Assembly (NCBI RefSeq): GCF_028583425.1
Contig: NC_072794.1
Span: 31,121,232-31,185,231 of the forward strand
Direction of reading: 5' to 3'
Length of the DNA: 64,000 nt
Source: Eublepharis macularius
Taxonomy: Eukaryota; Chordata; Lepidosauria; Squamata; Eublepharidae
Shown here: in pieces, positions 1 through 14,114 of the stretch
How the letters are laid out: every line of letters starts with the position of its first letter
Numbering within the stretch: the stretch's first letter is position 1
Made by a program: the position numbers and the translations under genes
The notes under the pieces: generated by a model
The model's input: only the letters and a program-made list of their open reading frames with translations
Told to the model about the DNA's origin: nothing
Databases searched by the model: none

Positions 1-460
1 TTAATATTCTTAGTCCTTTCGCCATATTTAATATTTTTGTTCATATTCTTTCTAATGTGTTATTATTACAAATAAATGCTGCTAATAAACAGTATTTTAA
101 AAGCACTGTTTGGATCTGAAGAATACCAAAACATGATAATGTAAAAACGTTATGTGTCACAACAAATTCAACCTGATGGTATTTAGATATTAAACATAAA
201 GCCCTTTGGGAACACCCACCCACACAAATAAATTTGTTTCTCATAACATTAAATGGAAAGTATGCAAAGTGTATGCAAAGGGATCAGTTACTTTCAGAAG
301 ATGAAATGAAACATGACAGAAGCATACCAGAGAAAGTAGAAGCAGTCACCTCACATTCCCATCTATTTTACCCACAGATTCCTCCTCCTTTCCCTTTCAT
401 GGTCCCTGAGATTAAAGGAAAAGAGACTTTGCCTGCAAGAACTTCATGTGCATTACTTAC

Positions 461-702
461 ATAGGGCGGTATCATTGCTCTGTACTGGGGAATAATTCCA
501 GGCTGCTGCTGCCCATTCAGTTTGGGCTGCGGAGGCTGTGCTACCCTTACATCCTTCTTCTCTGGAGCCTTGGGGCCATCATTCTGTTCTACTGATCCAG
601 GCACAGCATTATCTTCTTGACCAAGAGGTTTTGCATCTTGATCTGTCGGTGAGTTTGGTGAGTTCAAATTCCTGCCTCCACCTTCTCTCCAGCTAGCAAC
701 AT
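461..702 (-). CDS. PRRC2C: PRRC2C coding exon 6 (partial gene; continues off the left edge)
   Basis: This 242-nt exon encodes a stretch starting NVASWREGG and ending QYRAMIPPY, which matches the N-terminal third of the BAT2/PRRC2 family and is closest to PRRC2C (LNGQQ...QYRAM.PPY). The acceptor is at 704-703 after a weak pyrimidine tract (ctattctaaaacag) and the donor is gtaagt at 460-455. The reading frame joins exon 5 exactly (CA A|AT). The rest of this very long protein is coded beyond position 1. PRRC2C is known as a low-complexity RNA-binding protein linked to stress granules and translation initiation at upstream start codons; that function comes from the family, not from this sequence. 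Confidence 0.93.
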
Positions 703-1321
703 CTGTTTTAGAATAGGCAAGAGAGACTTAAACAGCTTTTGGATCATCGTTTAGTTTGTGCTGTCCAGATGGCACACTTCCCTCTAGTTTTAGCTCTGCC
801 CCCCAGTCAAAACCCTAAACAACTTCCAATGGCAGATGGAGTTACCTGAACAGAGTCTACTGTAAGAACAAAACTAATTCAGCAGGTCAATATACTGTTG
901 CAGAAGCTTAACTGTAACTAAGACAGGAATCAGATATTATGAAAAATGGCATCCCTATGTCAGATCTCATCCCCACGCAGGAGAGAAAATGGTAGTTGTC
1001 TGCCTGTGTTTCTGGTGAGCACAGCTATGATTTGGTGTACTACTTAATATTTGTCTGGGACAATCATCTGATAAAGGACAGAACAACATGATGACAAGCC
1101 CTTCCAGAGACCAGAGAATCAGGATCTTCATTTATTAACTACCCCCAGCAGATTCAGGTTTGTAATCCTAGATATGTTAAAGACTTTCAGCCTTTTATAG
1201 CACAAATCAGCACTCCATTCACATATTCCTTTTCAGAATTCCTACATAGGACTGAAACTAATGAAAACAAGCTATTCTCAGATAAGCCTTGTTTAGGAAA
1301 ACAAGCTATTCTCATACTTTA

Positions 1322-1510
<189 letters not shown>

Positions 1511-1639
1511 TTAGAAGACCTAACTTATAACGTGGAGTATTCCTAAGCTAGAGAGAGCTATCTTTCTTCAGATAATTTCTCCTCAGACAATATAGTCTGC
1601 TTCTTCAGATATAATTACTGGGTCACTTCTCTTCATGGT

Positions 1640-2545
1640 GGACTGTGTTTCAAATAAGGAAGAACATTGTACTCCCCACTTTCGATGTAGTTCATCTGAC
1701 CCTTGCAGACTCAGTTAAGAGCCATGGGGTAATACTGGACCCAGCGTTATTACTAGAAAAACAAGGCAGCGGCAAAAAATGCTTACTACAGCCTTACTCT
1801 AGCCTGGAAGATGGCTTCTTATCTTGAGACAGCTGACCTGGCCACTATCCATGCTATGGTAACATCAAAGCTTGACTATTATAATGCTCTATACAGAAGT
1901 CTCCCATCTAAGTTAACTAGGAGGGTCCAATTAGTGCAAAATGCTGCAGCTCGACTGTTATCAGGAGCAAGAAGGAGCATGAACATCACTCCCATTCTAC
2001 AGTCGCTCCACTGGCTACCCATCAGTTACCATGCTCAGTTCAAGGTATTAGTTATTACATACAAAGTTCTTCACAGCTTTGGTCCGGCATGCCTATGGGA
2101 CCGCCTCCCTCCCTATGTTCCTCCACAGCAGCTTTGTTCATTTGAACAGGGTCTCCTGCAGGTGCCGGGCTGCACACAGGTGAAGTCAGCAACAGCCTGT
2201 ACAAGGTCTTTCTCTGTGATGGCCCCTATCCTGTTGAATGACCTACATGAGGAAGTCAGAAGAGCCCCTATTCTCCTGGCTTTTCGTAAACAATGCAAAA
2301 CCGAACTATTCAAAAAGGCTTTTTACTCAAATGTATTCTTTCTACTCTGCATTGGATTCTTGCTAATACTATGTCTTTTAAACTTGTATCTATTTACCCT
2401 ATGGTATTGTTTATGAAATATCCTTGATACTGTATTGAATGTACTTGATACTGATTGTACTAATCTCATACTATGTAATCCACCTTGAGTCTCAATGAGA
2501 AAGGCGGACTATAAATAACATAAATAAAATAAAAATAAAATAAAT
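1640..2545 (+). mobile_element. L2-type non-LTR retrotransposon 3' part, antisense in a PRRC2C intron
   Basis: The frame at 1811-2416 encodes the C-terminal reverse-transcriptase region typical of vertebrate L2-like LINEs: SKLDYYNALYRSLP, VQLVQNAAARLL, LQSLHWLPI and FKVLVITYKVLH. A frameshifted upstream part (about 1640-1830) belongs to the same element. The 3' end carries the squamate L2 tail, a CACCTTGAGTCTC..GGCGGACTATAAATA motif followed by ATAAA repeats to about 2545. There is no RT active site, so it is a 5'-truncated dead copy. It sits antisense to the host gene. Confidence 0.85.
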
Positions 2546-4471
2546 AAAATAAATAAATTGGCACTGAGGGACTAGCTTTACCTGAATACAAACTGTCTAC
2601 CAGAAGAAGTCTTTACTGACAGAAGCAGCATCTCTGAATGATATGGCAGTAACTTGGAACTGCTAACTTTGACATAACCAGAGGCTAATTCATATATTAC
2701 TTTAAAAAGCTATTTTAACAATTTTGCTCACTTCACCAGAACTAATTGAGGAGCTTACAGACAACAAAAAATATAATACAACAATCACATATTAAAGTCA
2801 CATTTTTAAAAGCAACATTACAAGAATCAAGATACTGTATTAACCTGCTTCTGTTTATCAAAATATTTAATTTAAAACAGCTAGACAGGACATTATTTCT
2901 ATGGATTAAGAAAACTCCCATTACAGAATTACATTACCAAGATTCAAATCTTATAGATCTCATTGTTAAAAGTTCTAGAATTGTGACGAAAGTACAAGAT
3001 GTCCCTGCCCACAATAACGCATCTTCAAGAGACACCTGAGGTAACAGTTTTTGTTCTATCCAGCGTTCTGTACTTAAAACTGAGTGTGGATTAACAGTAT
3101 TCTTTAGTACCATTTTTTAAATTTATTTGTGAGTACAATTTTAAAGAACGTGGAACTGGACAGTGCTGAAAAATGCTGAAGACATAAAACAAGTACTAAA
3201 ATCTGCTCTACACAGATGCACCAACGAATACTTGATCACAAAGTTTCTATACAGTGGCTTATATTTAATCACTTGGTTCAGAAGAACGAAAGGTGCTGCT
3301 TTCTTTGGAAGAGGGGAATGCCAATTTTTGCTCCATCTCACTGTAGACCCACACTGCCTCCTATGTTATTCCTGATGATTTTTTTAACTTCTAAGAACAA
3401 AAGGGGGGCATTAAGTGGGATATAGCAGGGAAGTTCTACTCCAAGAGGACATCTCATTGGTACAAGATAATAAAAGCAACACAAGCAATCAGATTACATC
3501 ACTAGAGGCATACTAGATGCATGCATTATGCTCAGATAACAGATGTCTTGTAATGATTCTCTCATTCCCAGCACGTAGACCATGATGTAATATACACATA
3601 TGTATGGGTATATACTCACATATGCATACGTATGTGTATATCACCCATCTTTGGCAGTGTAAAAGTAGAGTTTATTTTTTATTTTTATCCAGCAACAACT
3701 GTCCCAGGTAGTACAAGTTTGGGAGATATTGTTGTAACATTAGAGAATACAGGCATCAGTTGCTACTAGACTGAATTTATGCAAGCAATCAACAAGTAGT
3801 GCATATGTTTTGTCCCAAAAGTATGTTACTACTGGGCAAACCGCATGGTCCTGTAACTGCAATGGATAAAAAGGCTCACTCATGTAAAAGAGCTGCAAAG
3901 TTTCCCGCCAGACAGCGTGACCATCATCAACTGTTGTAGGATTTACTCATACTTCAGTGCTAGCAGTTTAAATGATAAGCTACTTTGAGATGTCTATAGA
4001 AGGATGTAGAAAAACACTACAAGAGTTGTTTTAAACCAGAAGTCTTTGTAACTCCACCAACTTTTATCTTTCTTCTTACTCTCTGAGAAACATGGTTGTT
4101 TTGCTCCAGCACAATTTCAATTTCATCAAGGTATTATACATTTCAGAATCTGCACTGCATCCAAAGCAGCACCAGTGGAGTGAAGCAAGTAGGAGTTCCC
4201 CACCTTCCTCCTCCACTTCTGGCCGAGTTCTCTGAAATGTAGCTCCTTAGGATCAACAGATCCAACCAATCGTCTTTCATTTGTCTATAAAGTGGCCTGT
4301 TTAAAAATTCCCTCTGGAAGCCTTCAGAATGTAATAGCTACAGGCTTGAAGAATTTCCCCAAATCAAGCACTTTATCTTATATTATTCCTGGCTGTCCTA
4401 AAAAGTATAAGTATAGGAATGTAAAGCAGAACTGGTAGCCCACTGGTCTGGCCCACATTATCTCCACTTAC
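2546..4471. other. PRRC2C intron 4 remainder
   Basis: No gene is visible here. The region is AT-rich intron sequence. A short palindromic stretch lies at about 3593-3642, where ATACACATATGTATG-like arms face CATACGTATGTGTAT. The short frames have no recognisable homology and lack exon-like splice contexts. Confidence 0.6.
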
Positions 4472-4581
4472 CATCTCCCTGCCCACCTTGCTTGGTATTG
4501 GCCCATGATTTGGCAACAGGAGTTACTTCTGGAGGAGCAGGAACTACAGGCTTTGGCTGGGTCTGTGGCACTTCCGGCTGT
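4472..4581 (-). CDS. PRRC2C: PRRC2C coding exon 4
   Basis: This 110-nt exon encodes a proline-rich segment (QPEVPQTQPKPVVPAPPEV) followed by KSWANTKQGGQGDG, matching the KSWA-NKQGGQGDG block of PRRC2C. The acceptor (cctcttgtttcag) is at 4583-4582 and the donor gtaagt at 4471-4466. The phase joins exon 3 (AA|A, Lys) and exon 5 (G|GT, Gly). Confidence 0.94.
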
Positions 4582-7052
<2,471 letters not shown>

Positions 7053-7192
7053 CTCAAAATAAAAGGAAAAGAAACCACTTAGGCAGAAAATCCATACAGT
7101 CTCCACTGATACAATAATCAGACATGCTAACATTTGTTCAGATATCAGAAAAATCTGAGGGTGGATGAGTGCAAAGGATAAAAATTCTAGGG

Positions 7193-7310
7193 CAAGGGTC
7201 CCCAATTCCACTGACTGTGTGAGCATATTTACAATTTTGAAAAGGTGTAGAGGAACCCATCACAAACCGGCTGCCACGGAGGGCACTTCAGTATGTTTGT
7301 TTCTTTGGGA
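7193..7310 (+). mobile_element. hAT-like MITE fragment (CAAGGGTCCCC end)
   Basis: The stretch begins CAAGGGTCCCCAATTC and continues into a TGTGAGCAT..TTTTGAAAAGGTG-like body. It resembles the family at 58.5 kb (GGTCGGGGACCCCTG end). Only one terminus is visible, so the family assignment is tentative. Confidence 0.4.
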
Positions 7311-7799
7311 CTGGAAGAAAACTATAGTTTAAATATATAAGATTTGGCAGAGGGTAGGCTTTGATTTTTTTCCAATTCCTCCCAGCTTTTTAAAAAATAC
7401 AGCTGCAATTAAATGAAACATTCAAGGGGGAAAGTAGATTCCAGTTTATTAAGGAAGACAAGTTATTATGTAAATATATACAACTGAAAAAGATAAGTAT
7501 GCTTCGGTAAGGTAAGAAATAGGAACCAGAACACCTCACTGTATGCTATTAAAAATATTCAACAGAGTATTTCAGTTAACTAGACTGTCACCACTAAAGA
7601 AATGCATTATACACATTATGCTCTCCAGCATCTGATACAAAAGGCAATGGGGTAATACCTTAATTAGGACCAATTAAAACATTACAAGTAGTAAGCAACT
7701 TAAGTCTTCCTCATGCTGGATATTAAGCAAAACAAAATACTTGGGGGAGGAGACAAAGATGCAGTTCTGTATGATGGAAAGGCCAAATCTGCAAGCTAA

Positions 7800-8640
7800 T
7801 CATCTTAAAATAAACCAGCTTTATTAGGTTAGACCAGTGAACTCAACACAGGTAGAGTAATGTCTTGGTTGAAGTGGAAAGCAGAGACTACCCTGGGTAG
7901 GAAGTGGAGGCTGGAACAGAGGACACTTTGTCTGCAAACATTCTGAGGAAAGATGGATCATACCTCAGGGCTTGCAGTTCACTCACCCTCCTAGCTGATG
8001 TTATGGCCACTACAAAGGCTGTCTTGGCTGTTAGGAACAGGTAGCTAGAGGCTCAAAAGGCTTATGCATGGAAACTTCTAAAACCAAAGATAGGCTCCAC
8101 TGAGGAGTGACACTAGAGGGTAAACAGTAGCCAACCCTTTAAGGAAAGATTTGCATTCCAGTTGAGAAAAGGGACCCACCCTTTACGTCATGACAGGCCA
8201 AGATGGTTGCCAAATGGTCCTTCACAGAGAAGTTAGAGAGTCCTTGGTTCTTTAACAGGACCAGATAGTCTAAGATAGATGGCAAGGGTGCCGAACAAAG
8301 GGCTAAGCCCTGTTCAAAAGCCCAAAGGGAGAAACGTTTCCACTTGCCAGAGTATGACTTCCAGGTGCAAGGTTTTCTGACCTGTGAAAATATGTTCCCA
8401 ACTGGGGAAGAGAATTCAATTCCAGAAGGGACACAAGCCGAGCTGTCAGCTTCAGTGTTTCTAAATCATGGTGAAGAATCACGTTGTCCTGAAGGGTTGG
8501 TGACAGCAGAAACCGCTTCGTCCTTCCCTATGACATTCTGGACAGGGTGGAGAACCAAGCCTGTCTTGGCCAGTAAAGGGCAATTACAACTGTTGATACC
8601 CTTTCCCTCATCATTTTGCTGAGTGTCAAAGTCATGAGAG
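7800..8640 (-). pseudogene. DIRS tyrosine recombinase remnant
   Basis: The frame-broken minus-strand translation contains the DIRS linker region (LYAFPPSPLIPL and a YWPRQAWFSTL motif near 8680-8560) and then ITSARRVSELQALRYDPSF at about 8010-7945, the YR box carrying the first catalytic Arg. Several stop codons interrupt it, and the C-terminal HxxR/Tyr boxes were not seen because the copy ends near 7800. Confidence 0.7.
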
Positions 8641-8722
8641 GGAAAAGAAGGAAGGCATAAAATAGATTGTCTGACCAAGATATATGAAAAGCATCTCCTA
8701 GGGACAACTTTCCCTTGCCTGC

Positions 8723-9148
8723 TCAAGAGCAGTATTGGGGGCACCTCTCATTGAGTGAAGCAGCAAAGAAACCTATGGTGGGAAACCCCCACTGTAGGAA
8801 TAAGGGTTGAAAGAAATCTATATGGATGTACCATTCATAATTGAGGTCCTTGGACCAACTCAAGGCATCTGCCAGAGTGTTGTCTTTCCCAGCAATATGG
8901 ATGGCTGTAAGGGAAAACTGATGCTGGATTGCCCATTCCCAAATCAGGGAGGACTCTTTGGAGAGGGACAGAGAGACCGTGCTCCCCTGCTTGTTCAGAT
9001 AATGTATGGTAGTTGTGTTGCCTGTGCATATCTGAACATTCTTGCCTCTGACGCGGTGGAGGAAGATTTTAAGAGTAAACCAAATAGCCCTTAGTTCCAG
9101 AAGGTTGACGTGTAACTTGGACTCATGTTGAGACCAGAGCCCCTTCAC
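8723..9148 (-). pseudogene. DIRS RNase H domain
   Basis: A 141-residue frame matches the DIRS/gypsy-like RNase H: SKLHVNLLELRAIWFTLKIF, then a TGNTTTIHYLNKQGSTVS segment, and HIAGKDNTLADALSW. The usual catalytic Asp of the TDN motif is replaced (TGN). This agrees with an inactive element. It lies directly downstream of the RT domain and upstream of the recombinase remnant. Confidence 0.8.
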
Positions 9149-9279
9149 TTGATTGTCTTTGGAGTAAACCCTGCAACCCGACAGGGAGGAGTCTCTAAAG
9201 ATGGAAAGGTGAATGGGGTTGGAACAGAGTGGGTCCCTACCATTAAGTTCCGTTCATCGTTACACCATGACAGTGATCT

Positions 9280-10145
9280 ATGAATAATCCTCGATTGTAC
9301 AGGTTGTACAATTTTGCAACAGCCAGAGCTGAAGTCTGGCAAAGGCTACTATCAGCATCAGAGAGGCCATAAAATCTAACTGTTTTTGGATTTCTCTTGC
9401 ACTTTGGAGTTCAGAGTGACTTGGAACCGAGTTATTTTCTTTGGTGGGAAAAACCCAAGCTAGTGTGGAATCCAACACTGCTCCAACAAATGTTACCCTC
9501 TGTTGAATTAGGAAAGATCTCTCCAAATTGACCCTTTTACCCAATTGTTGGGAGGGTTGACAGTACTAATGAGGTCTGATGAGAGACAGACTCTTTGGCC
9601 TGGACTACAATAAGCCAGTTGTCCAGACAGGGAAATACGGTGCAACTTTTGTCCCTGAGATGACCAACCACTACTGACATAACCTTCGTGAACACGTGAG
9701 GGGCAAAGAAAAGGCTGAAAAGAAGGACCTTGCATTGGTACCTTCTGGAATTTCACTGGAAATGGAAGTATTTTCTGTAACAAACATTTATTGGGACATT
9801 AAAGTAAGCGTCCTTCAAATCTACAGTAATGAACCAACAGTGATCTTCTAAGAGGGATAAACATCTTCTAACAATAACATTCTGAGTTTTTGGAAAAATA
9901 AACTTCTTTACAAAATGGAGATTTAAAATGTGGCAGGAGTCCCCTGACCTTTTGTTCACCATGAAATAGTGGGAATAAACTCTGTTGGAACTAGAAGATG
10001 GAACCAGTTCTATTGCTTGTTTCAGCAACAGGCGCTGTATCTCCTTCACCAAAAGTGCCTGAGGCAGGGAAGGGTTCGTTTGGGGACGAACGTTTGGAGG
10101 AATGGATTTGAACTCTAAGGAGCAACCTTCCTGAACTACTGACAA
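9280..10145 (-). pseudogene. DIRS reverse transcriptase domain (broken)
   Basis: Two or three frames together give the DIRS RT: LEFKSIPPNVRPQTNPSLPQ, LLLKQAIELVPSSSSNRVYS, WFITVDLKDAYFNVPINVCY, a KVMSVVVGHLRDK-like region, LDNWLI in place of LDDWLI, and VTFVGAVLDSTLAWVFPT. Frameshifts occur near 9760 and 9530. The D-to-N change at the catalytic pair would by itself abolish polymerisation. Confidence 0.8.
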
Positions 10146-10218
10146 TACCCAGAGATCCTGGGTGATTTTCTCCCATGCAGATAAGAGCAGGGATTGACCA
10201 ATAGGGAGGGGGGAAGAT

Positions 10219-10232
10219 GACTTGGCATCAAA
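10219..10232 (+). repeat. Target-site duplication, left copy, of the L1 insertion
   Basis: GACTTGGCATCAAA occurs here and again at 13623-13636. It flanks the L1 on its poly(A) side; the adjacent CTCTCTTTTTTT... is the complement of the tail. Confidence 0.95.
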
Positions 10233-13200
10233 CTCTCTTTTTTTTTTTTTGAAAAATTTTTATTGGGTTAGAATCCATTATTTCCACATTTACATTCAAT
10301 TTTCCCCAATTTTTTCATCTCTAACCCCCTCCCTTTCCCCCCCCCTTTTTGTTGACTTCCAACAGCTTTCCAACCCTTTGTCCCCTTTCCCTTACTTTTA
10401 TTAGCTTCCTCTATCTAAAACAAATATATATTCTCCATTATTCTAAGCAGTACATCCTTAACTATTTTTAACATTATATGCCCAAACTGTAAGCCTTTGT
10501 TTCCATCTTAGATAAACAATTTATCCCAATTTTTCAATTTCAGGTATTTCTATATATCACAAACCATATAGATCATACATTCGTTTATATCAAACAATTT
10601 GACTTATTCTCTATATATATTACTCATTCTATCTTTTTATAATAGTTCTATATATCTCTCCTCACGTAATCAATCAATTTGACCCATCTATATCTTCAGA
10701 CATTCAGTTTGGTACAAAACTTGTCAGAAAAAAAAGAAAATATTGTTAGTTAATCGCTCCTTATATTTAGTCCTTATAATTAATTATTTTCTCTATGTTC
10801 TGTTTGTTAACCTATATATATCTATATATATGTCAATCTATTAATCTGACTTCTTATTAATTCACATTTATCTCTTCTCCCTCCGGTAAAGTCTCCCCCC
10901 TCTACTTCAATACTTCAGTAGTTCTCAAACTGCCACAGTTTTCCTCCCACCTCCCATTTCTTCTCCAGGTATTGTTTCAGCTTCTCCCAGTCTGTGTTGA
11001 ACTGCCCTGAGTCCAGATCTCTCAATTTTCTTGTCATCTTGTCCATTTCAGCCATATACAGCAATTTGTAAGTCCAATCTTCAATAGTTGGCACTTCTTG
11101 TACTTTCCATTTTTGCGCATACAAAAGTCTAGCTGCTGCTGTCATATAAAATATCAACGTCCTGTGTTGGGCTGGAATTCCCTCCATTCCCAAGTTCAGT
11201 AGCAGGAGTTCTGGGTTCTTATTAATTTGAAATTGTAAAATTTCACTCATTTCTCTTATTATTTCCCCCCAGTACTGCCTGGCTACCTCACACGACCACC
11301 ACATATGATAGAGGGAGCCCTCATGCTTCTTACATTTCCAGCATTTATTAGAAGTATTCAAATTCCCTAGCGCAATCTTCTTTGGTGTCATGTACCAACG
11401 ATAGATCATTTTATAAATGTTCTCTTTGATATTAATACATGTCGTTGTCTTCATTGTAGTTTTCCACAAGTATTCCCATGCCTCCATTGTTATTTCTTTA
11501 TTAAAGTTTATAGCCCATTTCACCATTTGTGTTTTAACTATCTCATCCTCGGTATACCACTTCAACAGTACTTGGTATACCTTGGATATTCTTTTCTTAT
11601 CTTCTTTAAGAAGGGTCTGCTCTAGTTCCGAATTCTCTATTCGTATACCTCCCTTTACAGAGTCCGAATTATATAAGTCTCTGATCTGTCTATCCTGGAA
11701 CCAATCGTAGTTAGGTGATAGTTCCTCTTGTGTCTTTATTCTAAGTTTGGATGCTTCAGTTTTAGTTATTTCTTTATACGTTAAACATTGTTGTTCATTA
11801 TCAACAGCTCTCGGGTCTATCACCTCATATGGAACCACCCACAAAGGGGTTCCTTCTTGTAGATAAATTCTGTACTTCTTCCAGATTGTGTATAGACTTC
11901 TCCGAACAAAGTGATGCAGGAACATCGAGTTGACCTTTACTTTGTCATGCCATAAATATGCGTGCCATCCAAATATTTTTTTATATCCCTCTAGGGCTAA
12001 TAGTTTCTTGTTCTTTAATGTCATCCATTCTTTCAACCAAACTAGGCAGATTGCATCATGATAAAGTCTCAGATTGGGCAGTTGCATTCCGCCTCTTTCC
12101 TTTGCATCTTGTAAAACTTTCACTTTCACTCGAGGCTTCTTGCCTGCCCAAACAAAATCTGATATTTTCCTCTGCCATTTTTCAAATTGTTTGGAGTCTC
12201 TGATGATTGGTATTGTCTGTAGCAAAAACATTACTCTTGGTAACACATTCATCTTAACTGCTGCAATCCTGCCCAACCATGACAAATTCAATCTATTCCA
12301 TTTAATCAAGTCTCTCTCTATCTGAGTCCATAGTTTTTCATAATTGTTTTTGAATAGATCTATGTTCTTTGCAGTTAATTCGACTCCCAAATATTTCACT
12401 TTACTTGTTACTTCACAATCCGTTGTTTCCATTAACAATTGTTGTTTCTGCTTAGTCATATTTTTGCATAATATCTTTGACTTCTTTTTGTTAATGAAGA
12501 AACCTGCCAAGTCTCCAAACTCCTTGATCTTATCTATCACTCTTGGCATGTTCTCCAATGGGTCCTCTACAATTAACATTATGTCATCCGCAAATGCTCT
12601 GACCTTATATGAATAGTCCTTTATTTTTATTCCACGAATTTCATCATCTTGACGTATTTGTATCATCAGAATCTCCAATACTAAAATGAACAACAATGGA
12701 GATAACGGGCAACCTTGTCTTGTTCCTTTACTTATCGTCAATTTCTTGGTCAATTCATCATTCACCACAATTGCTGCAGTCTGGTCTCTATAAATTTCCT
12801 TAATTGCTCTGATGAATCTTTCTCCCAATTGTAGCTTTTCCATAGTGGCAAACATAAAGTCCCAGTTTAAATTGTCAAACGCTTTTTCAGCGTCAACAAA
12901 GAAGAAACCAACCTCTTTGTCACAACGCTTGTCATAATATTCAATAGCATTGATCACTGTCCTTAAGTTGTCTCTTATTTGTCTGTCTGGCAAAAAGCCT
13001 GCTTGTTCCTCCTCTATGACTTCCGAGAGCCACCCCTTCAATCTCTCCGCCAATATCTTCGCAAAAATTTTATAGTCATTGTTGAGTAGCGATATAGGTC
13101 TATAATTTTTCACATTAGTCAGGTCCTGGCCCTCTTTTGGGATCAATGATATATTCGCTTCACTCCAAGTTTCTGGAATCCTTTGATCCCTTAAAACCCC

Positions 13201-13622
13201 ATTCATCACCTCTTTTAGGAATGGTGCCAGTTCATTAGCCATTGTCTTATAGAATTTAGCCGTAAGTCCATCTGGCCCTGGCGCCTTTCCTAGATTTGCA
13301 GATTGTATTGCCTTACTTATTTCCTCGTCAGTTACTTCACTATTCAACTTATTTCTCCAAGCTTCCGAGATTTCTGGAAGTTTGGTTTTTTCCAAATATG
13401 ACGCTATTGATTCTTTGTTTACTTCTTTTTTATTATACAGCTTAGCGTCAAATTTATAAAAGGCTCTACTAATGGTAGCCTGCTCCAAATACGTTTTGTT
13501 ATCTTCGCAAATTTTATTTATTATCTTCTTTTCCCTTTCCTTCTTCAATTGCCATGCCAGGTACTTCCCAGGTTTATTAGCACCCTCAAACGCTTTTTGA
13601 TTCAGTCTTTTGAGACTCAAAA
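10233..13622 (-). mobile_element. 5'-truncated L1 retrotransposon inserted in the DIRS element
   Basis: The element is bounded by exact 14-bp target-site duplications and ends in a poly(A) tract (complement at 10238-10250) on the minus strand. It carries the 3' part of L1 ORF2 and a roughly 680-bp AT-rich 3'UTR. The 5' end falls inside ORF2, so the endonuclease domain is missing. This is the usual product of incomplete target-primed reverse transcription. The long uninterrupted frame indicates a fairly young insertion. Confidence 0.95.
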
Positions 13623-13635
13623 GACTTGGCATCAA
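10915..13635 (-). CDS. L1 ORF2 fragment: reverse transcriptase plus C-terminal zinc-knuckle domain
   Basis: A 906-residue open frame, essentially all L1 ORF2; the first few residues, including the Met, come from flanking target sequence. RT motifs run in order: KAPGPDGLTAKFYK (about residue 113), NYRPISLLNNDYKIFAKILA, EQAGFLPDRQIRDN, VDAEKAFDNLNWDF, GTRQGCPLSPLLF, and the catalytic FADDIMLIVED. Further on come the LSWLGRIAAVKMNVLPR thumb-like region and a C-terminal Cys/His cluster, CWKCKKHEGSLYHMWWSC. RT catalytic aspartates and the cysteines are intact. It has no endonuclease domain and no promoter of its own, so it is not a mobile unit. Confidence 0.95.
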   Translation of the reverse strand: MMPSLLSLKRLNQKAFEGANKPGKYLAWQLKKEREKKIINKICEDNKTYLEQATISRAFYKFDAKLYNKKEVNKESIASYLEKTKLPEISEAWRNKLNSEVTDEEISKAIQSANLGKAPGPDGLTAKFYKTMANELAPFLKEVMNGVLRDQRIPETWSEANISLIPKEGQDLTNVKNYRPISLLNNDYKIFAKILAERLKGWLSEVIEEEQAGFLPDRQIRDNLRTVINAIEYYDKRCDKEVGFFFVDAEKAFDNLNWDFMFATMEKLQLGERFIRAIKEIYRDQTAAIVVNDELTKKLTISKGTRQGCPLSPLLFILVLEILMIQIRQDDEIRGIKIKDYSYKVRAFADDIMLIVEDPLENMPRVIDKIKEFGDLAGFFINKKKSKILCKNMTKQKQQLLMETTDCEVTSKVKYLGVELTAKNIDLFKNNYEKLWTQIERDLIKWNRLNLSWLGRIAAVKMNVLPRVMFLLQTIPIIRDSKQFEKWQRKISDFVWAGKKPRVKVKVLQDAKERGGMQLPNLRLYHDAICLVWLKEWMTLKNKKLLALEGYKKIFGWHAYLWHDKVKVNSMFLHHFVRRSLYTIWKKYRIYLQEGTPLWVVPYEVIDPRAVDNEQQCLTYKEITKTEASKLRIKTQEELSPNYDWFQDRQIRDLYNSDSVKGGIRIENSELEQTLLKEDKKRISKVYQVLLKWYTEDEIVKTQMVKWAINFNKEITMEAWEYLWKTTMKTTTCINIKENIYKMIYRWYMTPKKIALGNLNTSNKCWKCKKHEGSLYHMWWSCEVARQYWGEIIREMSEILQFQINKNPELLLLNLGMEGIPAQHRTLIFYMTAAARLLYAQKWKVQEVPTIEDWTYKLLYMAEMDKMTRKLRDLDSGQFNTDWEKLKQYLEKKWEVGGKLWQFENY

Positions 13636-13636
13636 A
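13623..13636 (+). repeat. Target-site duplication, right copy, of the L1 insertion
   Basis: Exact second copy of GACTTGGCATCAAA, 14 of 14 identical to 10219-10232. Confidence 0.95.
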
Positions 13637-13718
13637 ATCTCCGTTTGGTGGAACCCAAGTGCTCTTTGAAGGAATTGGAACCATCCTTCGACTTATGACG
13701 GTAATACCTTTGTTGAAG

Positions 13719-13974
13719 ATGCAGAGGAGTTAGCCGTGTTAGTCTGTGGTAGCAAAATCAAAAAGAGTCCAGTAGCACCTTTAAAACTAACCAATTTTAT
13801 TGTAGCATAAGCTTTCGAGAATCAAGTTCTCTTCGTCAGATGCATGATACAGAGACTGTATCTGTATCATGCATCAGTCTCTGCATCATGCATCTGACGA
13901 AGAGAACTTGATTCTCGAAAGCTTATGCTACAATAAAATTGGTTAGTCTTAAAGGTGCTACTGGACTCTTTTTG
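13719..13974. mobile_element. Two Penelope-family 3' ends in inverted (head-to-head) arrangement
   Basis: The left copy starts AGTCCAGTAGCACCTTTAAA and the right copy ends as its inverse, TTAAAGGTGCTACTGGACTC. Both carry the AGCTTTCGAGAATCAAGTTC core in opposite orientation and meet near 13855-13865. The 13-bp ACCTTTGTTGAAG is repeated at 13706-13718 and 13975-13987, so the pair inserted as one unit. The same terminus is joined to a GIY-YIG-coding Penelope copy at 52.6 kb, which identifies the family. Penelope elements are known to insert as inverted or tandem partial copies. Confidence 0.8.
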
Positions 13975-14114
13975 ACCTTTGTTGAAGTTGGCTGGATGGA
14001 ACCGTGGAAGTAGCATGTTGCTGGTTCCGAGGGAAACGTTGAGCGGATTCATAAGGAAACCAATTGTATCTGGGGTTGTAGTGAGGATAAGGAAGGAAAT
14101 CGGTGCTTGTAAGG

